Shown piece by piece: positions 1-14,319 of a DNA stretch of 64,000 bases. Made by a program: the position numbers and the translations under genes. The notes beneath the pieces were generated by a model. The model was not told the origin of the DNA and did not search any database. It saw nothing but the letters and a program-made list of their open reading frames with translations. The stretch's first letter is position 1. Every line of letters starts with the position of its first letter. The stretch is from Glycine soja (taxonomy: Eukaryota > Streptophyta > Magnoliopsida > Fabales > Fabaceae): assembly GCF_004193775.1 (NCBI RefSeq), contig NW_021143950.1, positions 1-64,000 on the forward strand, given 5' to 3'.

Positions 1-280
1 TTGCAAAAAAAACATGATTACCAAGGGGTGACGCAGATCGAAATTTTCTATTAGAATCATCCATATATTTTATTAGGATTTAATACAAAATCAATAACGA
101 CATCGGTCGTTGTAAAGCGCGACTGATATTTTCCAGCCGACATTGCGCAATTTTTTTTACAAACCCTGGCCGATAATATTTTTGTACGGCAGAGGATGCT
201 TTTTTTTTCGGTGTTGACGTAAAAATTTACAACGTAGGTCGGCTAGGTTTTTTCGTTCGAGCTCAACCGATGTTGTGTTT

Positions 281-1010
281 CGACCGACACCGGCATGTTT
301 TCATTTGCTAGGCATGGAAAACACTAACCAACCTCTGCAAAAAAAAACATGATTGCCCGATACTGATCGAAAAAATGGTAGCCGACGTCTGCAAGGAAAG
401 TTTGGCGATCGAGGTCTACAAAAAATCACCGGGTGACGCAGATCGAACATTTCCTATTAGAAATCATCCAAATATTATTCAATACAATAACCGACATCGG
501 TCGTTGTAAAGTCGCGACTGATATTTTCCTGCCGACTTTGGACAATTTTTTTTACAAACGCTGGCCGATAATATTTTTTTACGGTAGAGGATGCTTTTTT
601 GTACGGTGTTGCCGTAAAAATTTACAATGTAGGTCGGCTAGGTTTTTTCGTTCGAGATGAACCGAAGTTGTGTTTCGACCGACACCAGCATGTTTTCATT
701 TGCTAGGCATGGAAAACATAACCAAACTTTGCAAAAAAACATGATTCACCGGGTGACGCAGATCGAACATTTCCTATTAGACATCATCCATATATTATTC
801 AGGGATTTAATACAAAATACAATAACCGACATCGGTCGTTGTAAAGCCGCGACTGATATTTTCCAGCCGACATTGCGCAATTTTTTTTACAAACGCTGGC
901 CGATAATATTTTTGTACGGCAGAGGATGCTTTTTTGTTCGGTGTTGACGTAAAAATTTACAACGTAGGTCGGCTAGGTTTTTTCGTTCGAGCTCAACCGA
1001 TGTTGTGTTT
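281..1010. repeat. Representative a+b dimer of the satellite
   Basis: One clean dimer. Monomer a (281-675) contains the ~75-bp a-specific block (about 354-430), then the shared stretch CACCGGGTGACGCAGATCG and a 3' part with CTGCCGACTTTGGACAA. Monomer b (676-1010) lacks that block, has ATTATTCAGGGATTTAATAC (about 795-815) and a 3' part with CAGCCGACATTGCGCAA. Both share an A-run after the CTCTGC or CTTTGC core, a T-run before ACAAACGCTGGCCGATAA, and GTAGGTCGGCTAGG near the end. The unit is rich in CpG-containing words such as CGACCGAC and CGATCGAGG. Confidence 0.9.
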
Positions 1011-4000
1011 CGACCGACACCGGCATGTTTTCATTTGCTAGGCATGGAAAACACTAACCAACCTCTGCAAAAAAAAACACGATTGCCCGATACTGATCGA
1101 AAACAATGGTAGCCGACGTCTGCAAGGAAAGTTTGGCGATCGAGGTCTACAAAAAAATCACCGGGTGACGCAGATCGAACATTTCCTATTAGAAATCATC
1201 CAAATATTATTCAATACAATAACCGACATCGGTCGTTGTAAAGTCGCGACTGATATTTTCCTGCCGACTTTGGACAATTTTTTTTACAAACGCTGGCCGA
1301 TAATATTTTTTTACGGTAGAGGATGCTTTTTTGTACGGTGTTGCCGTAAAAATTTACAATGTAGGTCGGCTAGGTTTTTTCGTTCGAGATGAACCGAAGT
1401 TGTGTTTCGACCGACACCAGCATGTTTTCATTTGCTAGGCATGGAAAACATTAACCAAACTTTGCAAAAAAACATGATTCACCGGGTGACGCAGATCGAA
1501 CATTTCCTATTAGACATCATCCATATATTATTCAGGGATTTAATACAAAATACAATAACCGACATCGGTCGTTGTAAAGCCGCGACTGATATTTTCCAGC
1601 CGACATTGCGCAATTTTTTTTACAAACGCTGGCCGATAATATTTTTGTACGGCAGAGGATGCTTTTTTGTTCGGTGTTGACGTAAAAATTTACAACGTAG
1701 GTCGGCTAGGTTTTTTCGTTCGAGCTCAACCGATGTTGTGTTTCGACCGACACCGGCATGTTTTCATTTGCTAGGCATGGAAAACACTAACCAACCTCTG
1801 CAAAAAAAAACACGATTGCCCGATACTGATCGAAAACAATGGTAGCCGACGTCTGCAAGGAAAGTTTGGCGATCGAGGTCTACAAAAAAATCACCGGGTG
1901 ACGCAGATCGAACATTTCCTATTAGAAATCATCCAAATATTATTCAATACAATAACCGACATCGGTCGTTGTAAAGTCGCGACTGATATTTTCCTGCCGA
2001 CTTTGGACAATTTTTTTTACAAACGCTGGCCGATAATATTTTTTTACGGTAGAGGATGCTTTTTTGTACGGTGTTGCCGTAAAAATTTACAATGTAGGTC
2101 GGCTAGGTTTTTTCGTTCGAGATGAACCGAAGTTGTGTTTCGACCGACACCAGCATGTTTTCATTTGCTAGGCATGGAAAACATCAACCAAACTTTGCAA
2201 AAAAACATGATTCACCGGGTGACGCAGATCGAACATTTCCTATTAGACATCATCCATATATTATTCAGGGATTTAATACAAAATACAATAACCGACATCG
2301 GTCGTTGTAAAGCCGCGACTGATATTTTCCAGCCGACATTGCGCAATTTTTTTTACAAACGCTGGCCGATAATATTTTTGTACGGCAGAGGATGCTTTTT
2401 TGTTCGGTGTTGACGTAAAAATTTACAACGTAGGTCGGCTAGGTTTTTTCGTTCGAGCTCAACCGATGTTGTGTTTCGACCGACACCGGCATGTTTTCAT
2501 TTGCTAGGCATGGAAAACACTAACCAACCTCTGCAAAAAAAAACATGATTGCCCGATACTGATCGAAAAAATGGTAGCCGACGTCTGCAATGAAAGTTTG
2601 GCGATCGAGGTCTACAAAAAAATCACCGGGTGACGCAGATCGAACATTTCCTATTAGAAATCATCCAAATATTATTCAATACAATAACCGACATCGGTCG
2701 TTGTAAAGTCGCGACTGATATTTTCCTGCCGACTTTGGACAATTTTTTTTACAAACGCTGGCCGATAATATTTTTTTACGGTAGAGGATGCTTTTTTGTA
2801 TTCTGTTGCCGTAAAAATTTACAATGTAGGTCGGCTAGATTTTTTCGTCCGAGATGATCCGAAGTTGTGTTTCGACCGACACCAGCATGTTTTCATTTGC
2901 TAGGCATGGAAAACATTAACCAAACTTTGCAAAAAAACACGATTCACCGGGTGACGCAGATCGAACATTTCCTATTAGACATCATCCATATATTATTCAG
3001 GGATTTAATACAAAGTACAATAACCGACATCGGTCGTTGTAAAGCCGCGACTGATATTTTCCAGCCGACATTGCGCAATTTTTTTACAAACGCTGGCCGA
3101 TAATATTTTTGTACGGCAGAGGATGCTTTTTTGTTCGGTGTTGACGTAAAAATTTACAACGTAGGTCGGCTAGGTTTTTTCGTTCGAGCTCAACCGATGT
3201 TGTGTTTCGACCGACACCGGCATGTTTTCATTTGCTAGGCATGGAAAACACTAACCAACCTCTGCAAAAAAAAACATGATTGCCCGATACTGATTGAAAA
3301 CAATGGTAGCCGACGTCTGCAAGGAAAGTTTGGCGATCGGGGTCTACAAAAAAATCACCGGGTGACGCAGATCGAACATTTCCTATTAGAAATCATCCAA
3401 ATATTATTCAATACAATAACCGACATCGGTCGTTGTAAAGTCGCGACTGATATTTTCCTGCCGACTTTGGACAATTTTTTTTACAAACGCTGGCCGATAA
3501 TATTTTTTTACGGTAGAGGATGCTTTTTTGTACGGTGTTGCCGTAAAAATTTACAATGTAGGTCGGCTAGGTTTTTTCGTTCGAGATGAACCGAAGTTGT
3601 GTTTCGACCGACACCAGCATGTTTTCATTTGCTTGGCATGGAAAACATTAACCAAACTTTGCAAAAAAACATGATTCACCGGGTGACGCAGATTGAACAT
3701 TTCCTATTAGACATCATCCATATATTATTCAGGGATTTAATACAAAATACAATAACCGACATCGGTCGTTGTAAAGCCGCGACTGATATTTTCCAGCCGA
3801 CATTGCGCAATTTTTTTTACAAACGCTGGCCGATAATATTTTTGTACGGCAGAGGATGCTTTTTTGTTCGGTGTTGACGTAAAAATTTACAACGTAGGTC
3901 GGCTAGGTTTTTTCGTTCGAGCTCAACCGATGTTGTGTTTCGACCGACACCGGCATGTTTTCATTTGCTAGGCATGGAAAACACTAACCAACCTCTGCAA

Positions 4001-4672
4001 AAAAAAACACGATTGCCCGATACTGATCGAAAAAAATGGTAGCCGACGTCTGCAAGGAAAGTTTGGCGATCGAGGTCTACAAAAAAATCACCGGGTGACG
4101 CAGATCGAACATTTCCTATTAGAAATCATCCAAATATTATTCAATACAATAACCGACATCGGTCGTTGTAAAGTCGCGACTGATATTTTCCTGCCGACTT
4201 TGGACAATTTTTTTTACAAACGCTGGCCGATAATATTTTTTTACGGTAGAGGATGCTTTTTTGTACGGTGTTGCCGTAAAAATTTACAATGTAGGTCGGC
4301 TAGGTTTTTTCGTTCGAGATGAACCGAAGTTGTGTTTCGACCGACACAGCATGTTTTCATTTGCTAGGCATGGAAAACATCAACCAAACTTTGCAAAAAA
4401 ACATGATTCACCGGGTGACGCAGATCGAACATTTCCTATTAGACATCATCCATATATTATTCAGGGATTTAATACAAAATACAATAACCGACATCGGTCG
4501 TTGTAAAGCCGCGACTGATATTTTCCAGCCGACATTGCGCAATTTTTTTTACAAACGCTGGCCGATAATATTTTTGTACGGCAGAGGATGCTTTTTTGTT
4601 CGGTGTTGACGTAAAAATTTACAACGTAGGTCGGCTAGGTTTTTTCGTTCGAGCTCAACCGATGTTGTGTTT

Positions 4673-4998
4673 CGACCGACACCGGCATGTTTTCATTTGC
4701 TAGGCATGGAAAACATCAACCAAACTTTGCAAAAAAACATTGGATGATCACACCGGGTGACGCAGATCGAACATTTCCTATTAGAAATCATCCAATATTA
4801 TTAATTCAATACAATAACCGACATCGGTCGTTGTAAAGTCGCGACTGATATTTTCCAGCCGACATTGGCAATTTTTTTTACAAACGCTGGCCGATAATAT
4901 TTTTTACGGAGAGGATGCTTTTTTGTTCGGTGTTGCGTAAAAATTTACAATGTAGGTCGGCTAGGTTTTTTCGTTCGAGATGAACCGATGTTGTGTTT
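4673..4998. repeat. Recombinant 326-bp monomer lacking both diagnostic blocks
   Basis: This monomer starts like b and ends like a, and it lacks both the ~75-bp a block and the 15-bp b block. The local dimer is therefore about 659 bp instead of 733. It also contains many single-base gaps relative to neighbours (for example ACGGAGAGG for ACGGTAGAGG and GTTGCGTAA for GTTGCCGTAA) and a unique stretch CATTGGATGATCACACC. Either an old decayed exchange product or a poor consensus. Confidence 0.75.
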
Positions 4999-7900
4999 CG
5001 ACCGACACAGCATGTTTTCATTTCTAGGCATGGAAAACATTAACCAAACTTTGCAAAAAAACATGATTCACCGGGTGACGCAGATCGAACATTTCCTATT
5101 AGACATCATCCATATATTATTCAGGGATTTAATACAAAATACAATAACCGACATCGGTCGTTGTAAAGCCGCGACTGATATTTTCCAGCCGACATTGCGC
5201 AATTTTTTTTACAAACGCTGGCCGATAATATTTTTGTACGGCAGAGGATGCTTTTTTGTTCGGTGTTGACGTAAAAATTTACAACGTAGGTCGGCTAGGT
5301 TTTTTCGTTCGAGCTCAACCGATGTTGTGTTTCGACCGACACCGGCATGTTTTCATTTGCTAGGCATGGAAAACACTAACCAACCTCTGCAAAAAAAAAC
5401 ATGATTGCCCGATACTGATCGAAAAAAATGGTAGCCGACGTCTGCAAGGAAAGTTTGGCGATCGAGGTCTACAAAAAAATCACCGGGTGACGCAGATCGA
5501 ACATTTCCTATTAGAAATCATCCAAATATTATTCAATACAATAACCGACATCGGTCGTTGTAAAGTCGCGACTGATATTTTCCTGCCGACTTTGGACAAT
5601 TTTTTTTACAAACGCTGGCCGATAATATTTTTTTACGGTAGAGGATGCTTTTTTGTACGGTGTTGCCGTAAAATTTACAATGTAGATCGGCTAGGTTTTT
5701 TCGTTCGAGATGAAACGATGTTGTGTTTCGACCGACACCAGCATGTTTTCATTTGCTAGGCATGGGTAACATTAACCAAACTTTGCAAAAAAACATGATT
5801 CACCGGGTGACGCAGATCGAACATTTCCTATTAGACATCATCCATATATTATTCAGGGATTTAATACATAATACAATAACCGACATCGGTCGTTGTAAAG
5901 CCGCGACTGATATTTTCCAGCCGACATCGCGCAATTTTTTTTACAAACGCTGACCGATAATATTTTTGTACGGCAGAGGAAGCCTTTTTGTTCGGTGTTG
6001 ACGTAAAAATTTACAACGTAGGTTGGCTAGGTTTTTTCGTTCGAGCTCAACCGATGTTGTGTTTCGACCGACACCGGCATGTTTTCATTTGCTTGGCATG
6101 GAAAACACTAACCAACCTCTGCAAAAAAAAACACGATTGCCCGATACTGATCGAAAACAATGGTAGTTGACGTCTGCAAGGAAAGTTTGGCGATCGAGGT
6201 CTACAAAAAAATCACCGGGTGACGCAGATCGAACATTTCCTATTAGAAATCATCCAAATATTATTCAATACAATAACCGACATCAGTCGTTGTAAAGTCG
6301 CGACTGATATTTTCCTGCCGACTTTGGACAATTTTTTTTACAAACGCTGGCCGATAATATTTTTTTACGGTAGAGGATGCTTTTTTGTACGGTGTTGCCG
6401 TAAAAATTTACAATGTAGGTCGGCTAGGTTTTTTCGTTCGAGATGAACCGATGGTATGTTTCGACCGAGACTAGCATGTTTTCATTTCCTAGGCATGGAA
6501 AACCTTAACCAAACTTTGCAAAAAAACATGATTCACCGGGTGACGCAGATCGAACATTTCCTATTAGACATCATCCATATATTATTCAGGGATTTAATAC
6601 AAAATACAATAACCGACATCGGTCGTTGTAAAGCCGCGACTGATATTTTCCAGTCGACATTGCGCAATTTTTTTTACAAACGCTGGCCGATAATATTTTT
6701 GTACGGCAGAGGATGCTTTTTTGTTCGGTGTTGACGTAAAAATTTACAACGTTGGTCGGCTAGGTTTTTTCATTCGAGCTCAACCGATGTTGTGTTTCGA
6801 CCGACACCGGCATGTTTTCATTTGCTAGGCATGGAAAACACTAACCAACCTCTGCAAAAAAAAAAACATGATTGCCCGATACTGATCGAAAAAAATGGTG
6901 GCCGACGTCTGCAAGGAAAGTTTGGCGATCGAGGTCTACAAAAAAATCACCGGGTGACGCAGATCGAACATTTCCTATTAGAAATCATCCAAATATTATT
7001 CAATACAATAACCGACATCGGTCGTTGTAAAGTCGCGACTGATATTTTCCTGCCGTGTTTGGACATTTTGTTTTACAAACGCTGGCCGATAATATTTGTT
7101 TACGGTAGAGGATGCTTTTTTGTACGGTGTTGCCGTAAAAATTAACAATGTAGGTCGGCTAGGTTTTTTCGTTCGAGATGAACCGATGGTATGTTTCGAC
7201 CGACACTAGCATGTTTTCATTTCCTAGGCATGGAAAACATTAACCAAACTTTGCAAAAAAACATGATTCACCGGGTGACGCAGATCGAACATTTCCTATT
7301 AGACATCATCCATATATTATTCAGGGATTTAATACAAAATACAATAACCGACATCGATCGTTGTAAAGCCGCGACTGATATTTTCCAGCCGACATTGCGC
7401 AATTTTTTTTACAAACGCTGGCCGATAATATTTTTGTACGGCAGAGGATGCTTTTTTGTTCGGTGTTGACGTAAAAATTTACAACGTTGGTCGGCTAGGT
7501 TTTTTCGTTCGAGCTCAACCGATGTTGTGTTTCGACCGACACCGGCATGTTTTCATTTGCTAGGCATGGAAAACACTAACCAACCTCTGCAAAAAAAAAA
7601 CATGATTGCCCGATACTGATCGAAAAAAATGGTAGCCGACGTCTGCAAGGATAGTTTGGCGATCGAGGTCTACAAAAAAATCACCGGGTGACGCAGATCG
7701 AACAATTCATATTAGAAATCATCCAAATATTATTATTCAATACAATAACTGACATCGATCGTTGTAAAGTCTCGACTAATATTTTCCTGCCGACTTTGGA
7801 CAATTTTTTTTACAAACGCTGGCCGATAATATTTTTTTACGGTAGAGGATGCTTTTTTGTACGGTGTTGCCGTAAAAATTTACAATGTAGGTCGGCTAGG

Positions 7901-8339
7901 TTTTTTCGTTCGAGATAAACCGAAGTTGTGTTTCCACCGACACCAGCATGTTTTCATTTGCTAGGCATGGAAAACATCAACCAAACTTTGCAAAAAAACA
8001 TGATTCACCGGGTGACGCAGATCGAACATTTCCTATTAGACATCATCCATATATTATTCAGGGATTTAATACAAAATACAATAACCGACATCGATCGTTG
8101 TAAAGCCGCGACTGATATTTTCCAGCCGACATTGCGCAATTTTTTTTACAAACGCTGGCCGATAATATTTTTGTACGGCAGAGGATGCTTTTTTGTTCGG
8201 TGTTGACGTAAAAATTTACAACGTTGGTCGGTTAGGTTTTTTCGTTCGAGCTCAACCGATGTTGTGTTTCGACCGACACCGGCATGTTTTCATTTGCTAG
8301 GCATGGAAAACACTAACCAACCTCTGCAAAAAAAAAACA

Positions 8340-11210
8340 TGATTGCCCGATACTGATCGAGAAAAATGGTGGCCGACGTCTGCAAGGAAAGTTTGGCGAT
8401 CGAGGTCTACAAAAAAATCACCGGGTGACGCATATCGAACATTTCCTATTAGAAATCATCCAAATATTATTCAATACAATAACCGACATCGGTCGTTGTA
8501 AAGTCGCGACTGATATTTTCCTGCCGACTTTGGACAATTTTTTTTACAAACGCTGGCCGATAATATTTTTTTACGGTACAGGATGCTTTTTTGTACGGTG
8601 TTGCCGTAAAATTTACAATGTAGATCGGCTAGGTTTTTTCGTTCGAGATGAAACGATGTTGTGTTTCGACCGACACCAGCATGTTTTCATTTGCTAGGCA
8701 TGGGTAACATTAACCAAACTTTGCAAAAAAACATGATTCACCGGGTGACGCAGATCGAACATTTCCTATTAGACATCATCCATATATTATTCAGGGATTT
8801 AATACAAAATACAATAACCGACATCGGTCGTTGTAAAGCCGCGACTGATATTTTCCAGCCGACATTGCGCAATTTCTTTTACAAACGCTGGCCGATAATA
8901 TTTTTGTACGGCAGAGGATGCTTTTTTGTTCGGTGTTGACATAAAAATTTACAACGTAGGTCGGCTAGGTTTTTTCGTTCGAGCTCAACCGATGTTGTGT
9001 TTCGACCGACACCGGCATGTTTTCATTTGCTAGGCATGGAAAACACTAACCAACCTCTGCAAAAAAAAAACATGATTGCCCGATAGTGATCGAAAAAAAT
9101 GGTAGCCGACGTCTGCAAGGAAAGTTTGGCGGTCGAGGTCTACAAAAAAATCACCGGGTGACGCAGATCGAACATTTCCTATTAGAAATCATCCAAATAT
9201 TATTCAATACAATAACCGACATCGGTCGTTGTAAAGTCGCGACTGATATTTTCCTGCCGACTTTGGACAATTTTTTTTACAAACGCTGGCCGATAATATT
9301 TTTTTACGGTAGAGGATGCTTTTTTGTACGTTGTTGCCGTAAAAATTTAAAATGTAGGTCGGCTAGGTTTTTTCGTTCGAGTTGAACCGATGTTGTGTTT
9401 CGACCGACACCAGCATGTTTTCATTTCCTAGGCATGGAAAACATTAACCAAACTTTGCAAAAAAACATGATTCACTGGGTGACGCAGATCGAACATTTCC
9501 TATTTGACATCATCCATATATTATTCAGGGATTGAATACAAAATAAATTAACCGACATTGGTCGTTGTAAAGCCGCGACTGATATTTTCCAGCCGACATT
9601 GCGCAATTTTTTTTTACAAACGCTGGCCGATAATATTTTTGTACGACAGTGGATACTTTTTTGTTCGGTGTTGACGTAAAAATTTACAACGTAGGTCGGC
9701 TAGGTTTTTTCGTTCGAGCTCAACCGATGTTGTGTTTCGACCGACACCGGCATGTTTTCATTTGCTAGGCATGGAAAACACTAACCAACCTCTGCAAAAA
9801 AAAACATGATTGCCCGATAGTGATCGAAAAAAATGGTAGCCGACGCATGCAAGGAAAGTTTGGCGATCGAGGTCTACAAAAAAATCACCGGGTGACGCAG
9901 ATCGAACATTTCCTATTAGAAACCATCCAAATATTATTCAATACAATAACCGACATCGGTCGTTGTAAAGTCGCGACTGATATTTTCCTACCGTGTTTGG
10001 ACAATTTTTTTTACAAACGCTGGCTGATAATATTTTTTTACGATAGAGGATGCTTTTTTGTACGGTGTTGCCGTAAAAATTTACAATGTAGGTCGGCTAG
10101 GGTTTTTCGTTCGAGATGAACCGATGGTATGTTTCGACCGACACTAGCATGTTTTCATTTCCTAGGCATGGAAACCATTAACCAAACTTTGCAAAAAAAC
10201 ATGATTCACCGGGTGACGCAGATCGAACATTTCCTATTAGACATCATCCATATATTATTCAGGGATTTAATACAAAATACAATAACCGACATCGGTCGTT
10301 GTAAAGTCGCGACTGATATTTTCCTGCCGACTTTGGACTATTTTTTTTACAAACGCTGGCCGATAATATTTTTTTACGGTAGAGGATGCTTTTTTGTACG
10401 GTGTTGCCGTAAAAATTTACAATGTAGGTCGGCTAGGTTTTTTCGTTCAAGATGAACCGAAGTTGTGTTTCGACCGACACCAGCATGTTTTCATTTGCTA
10501 GGCATGGATAACATCAACCAAACTTTGCAAAAAAACTTGATACACCGGGTGACGTAGATCGAACATTTCCTATTAGACATCATCCATATATTATTCAGGG
10601 ATTTAATACAAAATACAATAACCGACATCGGTCGTTGTAAAGCCGCGACTGATATTTTCCAGCCGACATTGCGCAATTTTTTTTACAAACGCTGGCCGAT
10701 AATATTTTTGTATGGAAGAGGATGCTTTTTTGTTCGGTGTTGACGTAAAAATTTACAATGTAGGTCGGCTAGGTTTTTTCGTTCGAGATGAAACGATGTT
10801 GTGTTTCGACCGACACCAGCATGTTTTCATTTGCTAGGCATGGGTAACATTAACCAAACTTTTCAAAAAAACATGATTCACTGGGTGACGCAGATCGAAC
10901 ATTTCCTATTAGACATCATCCATATATTATTCAGGGATTTAATACAAAATACAATAACCGACATTGGTCGTTGTAAAGCCGCGACTGATATTTTCCAGCC
11001 GACATTGCGCAATTTTTTTTACAAACGCTGGCCAATAATATTTTTGTACGGCAGAGGATGCTTTTTTGTTCGGTGTTGACGTAAAAATTTACAACGTAGG
11101 TCGGCTAGGTTTTTTCGTTCGAGCTCAACCGATGTTGTGTTTCGACCGACACCGGCATGTTTTCATTTGCTAGGCATGGAAAACACCAACCAACCTCTGC
11201 AAAAAAAAAC
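8340..11210. repeat. 2871-bp segmental duplication, copy 1
   Basis: Four consecutive dimers recur almost base for base 2871 bp downstream. Shared private markers include ATGGGTAACATTAACC (8701 and 11573), GCGCAATTTCTTTT (about 8869 and 11741), TTGACATAAAAATTT (about 8936 and 11807) and TACGACAGTGGATAC (about 9642 and 12513). Only a few differences were seen, such as a one-base gap in the T-run near 11790 and one substitution near 10101. The boundary is placed to within about 50 bp. Confidence 0.9.
10129..10470. repeat. b/a hybrid monomer
   Basis: The 5' part carries the b-specific CAGGGATTTAATACAAAAT. The 3' part switches to the a type (GTAAAGTCGCGACTG, CTGCCGACTTTGGAC). The exchange point lies in the shared stretch around 10285-10305. 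The same hybrid recurs at 13000-13341 as part of the 2871-bp duplication, so the exchange came before the duplication. Confidence 0.8.
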
Positions 11211-14081
11211 ATGATTGCCCGATAGTGATCGAAAAAAATGGTGGCCGACGTCTGCAAGGAAAGTTTGGCGATCGAGGTCTACAAAAAAATCACCGGGTGA
11301 CGCAGATCGAACATTTCCTATTAGAAATCATCCAAATATTATTCAATACAATAACCGACATCGGTCGTTGTAAAGTCGCGACTGATATTTTCCTGCCGAC
11401 TTTGGACAATTTTTTTTACAAACGCTGGCCGATAATATTTTTTTACGGTAGAGGATGCTTTTTTGTACGGTGTTGCCGTAAAATTTACAATGTAGATCGG
11501 CTAGGTTTTTTCGTTCGAGATGAAACGATGTTGTGTTTCGACCGACACCAGCATGTTTTCATTTGCTAGGCATGGGTAACATTAACCAAACTTTGCAAAA
11601 AAACATGATTCACCGGGTGACGCAGATCGAACATTTCCTATTAGACATCATCCATATATTATTCAGGGATTTAATACAAAATACAATAACCGACATCGGT
11701 CGTTGTAAAGCCGCGACTGATATTTTCCAGCCGACATTGCGCAATTTCTTTTACAAACGCTGGCCGATAATATTTTTGTACGGCAGAGGATGCTTTTTGT
11801 TCGGTGTTGACATAAAAATTTACAACGTAGGTCGGCTAGGTTTTTTCGTTCGAGCTCAACCGATGTTGTGTTTCGACCGACACCGGCATGTTTTCATTTG
11901 CTAGGCATGGAAAACACTAACCAACCTCTGCAAAAAAAAAACATGATTGCCCGATAGTGATCGAAAAAAATGGTAGCCGACGTCTGCAAGGAAAGTTTGG
12001 CGGTCGAGGTCTACAAAAAAATCACCGGGTGACGCAGATCGAACATTTCCTATTAGAAATCATCCAAATATTATTCAATACAATAACCGACATCGGTCGT
12101 TGTAAAGTCGCGACTGATATTTTCCTGCCGACTTTGGACAATTTTTTTTACAAACGCTGGCCGATAATATTTTTTTACGGTAGAGGATGCTTTTTTGTAC
12201 GTTGTTGCCGTAAAAATTTAAAATGTAGGTCGGCTAGGTTTTTTCGTTCGAGTTGAACCGATGTTGTGTTTCGACCGACACCAGCATGTTTTCATTTCCT
12301 AGGCATGGAAAACATTAACCAAACTTTGCAAAAAAACATGATTCACTGGGTGACGCAGATCGAACATTTCCTATTTGACATCATCCATATATTATTCAGG
12401 GATTGAATACAAAATAAATTAACCGACATTGGTCGTTGTAAAGCCGCGACTGATATTTTCCAGCCGACATTGCGCAATTTTTTTTTACAAACGCTGGCCG
12501 ATAATATTTTTGTACGACAGTGGATACTTTTTTGTTCGGTGTTGACGTAAAAATTTACAACGTAGGTCGGCTAGGTTTTTTCGTTCGAGCTCAACCGATG
12601 TTGTGTTTCGACCGACACCGGCATGTTTTCATTTGCTAGGCATGGAAAACACTAACCAACCTCTGCAAAAAAAAACATGATTGCCCGATAGTGATCGAAA
12701 AAAATGGTAGCCGACGCATGCAAGGAAAGTTTGGCGATCGAGGTCTACAAAAAAATCACCGGGTGACGCAGATCGAACATTTCCTATTAGAAACCATCCA
12801 AATATTATTCAATACAATAACCGACATCGGTCGTTGTAAAGTCGCGACTGATATTTTCCTACCGTGTTTGGACAATTTTTTTTACAAACGCTGGCTGATA
12901 ATATTTTTTTACGATAGAGGATGCTTTTTTGTACGGTGTTGCCGTAAAAATTTACAATGTAGGTCGGCTAGGTTTTTTCGTTCGAGATGAACCGATGGTA
13001 TGTTTCGACCGACACTAGCATGTTTTCATTTCCTAGGCATGGAAACCATTAACCAAACTTTGCAAAAAAACATGATTCACCGGGTGACGCAGATCGAACA
13101 TTTCCTATTAGACATCATCCATATATTATTCAGGGATTTAATACAAAATACAATAACCGACATCGGTCGTTGTAAAGTCGCGACTGATATTTTCCTGCCG
13201 ACTTTGGACTATTTTTTTTACAAACGCTGGCCGATAATATTTTTTTACGGTAGAGGATGCTTTTTTGTACGGTGTTGCCGTAAAAATTTACAATGTAGGT
13301 CGGCTAGGTTTTTTCGTTCAAGATGAACCGAAGTTGTGTTTCGACCGACACCAGCATGTTTTCATTTGCTAGGCATGGATAACATCAACCAAACTTTGCA
13401 AAAAAACTTGATACACCGGGTGACGTAGATCGAACATTTCCTATTAGACATCATCCATATATTATTCAGGGATTTAATACAAAATACAATAACCGACATC
13501 GGTCGTTGTAAAGCCGCGACTGATATTTTCCAGCCGACATTGCGCAATTTTTTTTACAAACGCTGGCCGATAATATTTTTGTATGGAAGAGGATGCTTTT
13601 TTGTTCGGTGTTGACGTAAAAATTTACAATGTAGGTCGGCTAGGTTTTTTCGTTCGAGATGAAACGATGTTGTGTTTCGACCGACACCAGCATGTTTTCA
13701 TTTGCTAGGCATGGGTAACATTAACCAAACTTTTCAAAAAAACATGATTCACTGGGTGACGCAGATCGAACATTTCCTATTAGACATCATCCATATATTA
13801 TTCAGGGATTTAATACAAAATACAATAACCGACATTGGTCGTTGTAAAGCCACGACTGATATTTTCCAGCCGACATTGCGCAATTTTTTTTACAAACGCT
13901 GGCCAATAATATTTTTGTACGGCAGAGGATGCTTTTTTGTTCGGTGTTGACGTAAAAATTTACAACGTAGGTCGGCTAGGTTTTTTCGTTCGAGCTCAAC
14001 CGATGTTGTGTTTCGACCGACACCGGCATGTTTTCATTTGCTAGGCATGGAAAACACCAACCAACCTCTGCAAAAAAAAAA
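11211..14081. repeat. 2871-bp segmental duplication, copy 2
   Basis: Second copy of the block at 8340-11210, directly adjacent, so the pair is a tandem duplication of about four dimers. Markers follow in the same order and spacing. One substitution distinguishes the copies near 13852 (AAGCCACGAC for AAGCCGCGAC). The copy ends shortly before the retrotransposon nest. Confidence 0.9.
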
Positions 14082-14319
14082 CATGATTGCCCGATACTGA
14101 TCGAAAAAAATGGTAGCCGACATCTGCAAGGAAAGTTTGGCGATCGAGGTCTACAAAAAAATCACCGGGTGACGCAGATCGAACATTTCCTATTAGAAAT
14201 CATCCAAATATTATTCAATACAATAACCGACATCGGTCGTTGTAAAGTCGCGACTGATATTTTCCTGCCGACTTTGGACAATTTTTTTTACAAACGCTGG
14301 CCGGTAATATTTTTTTACG

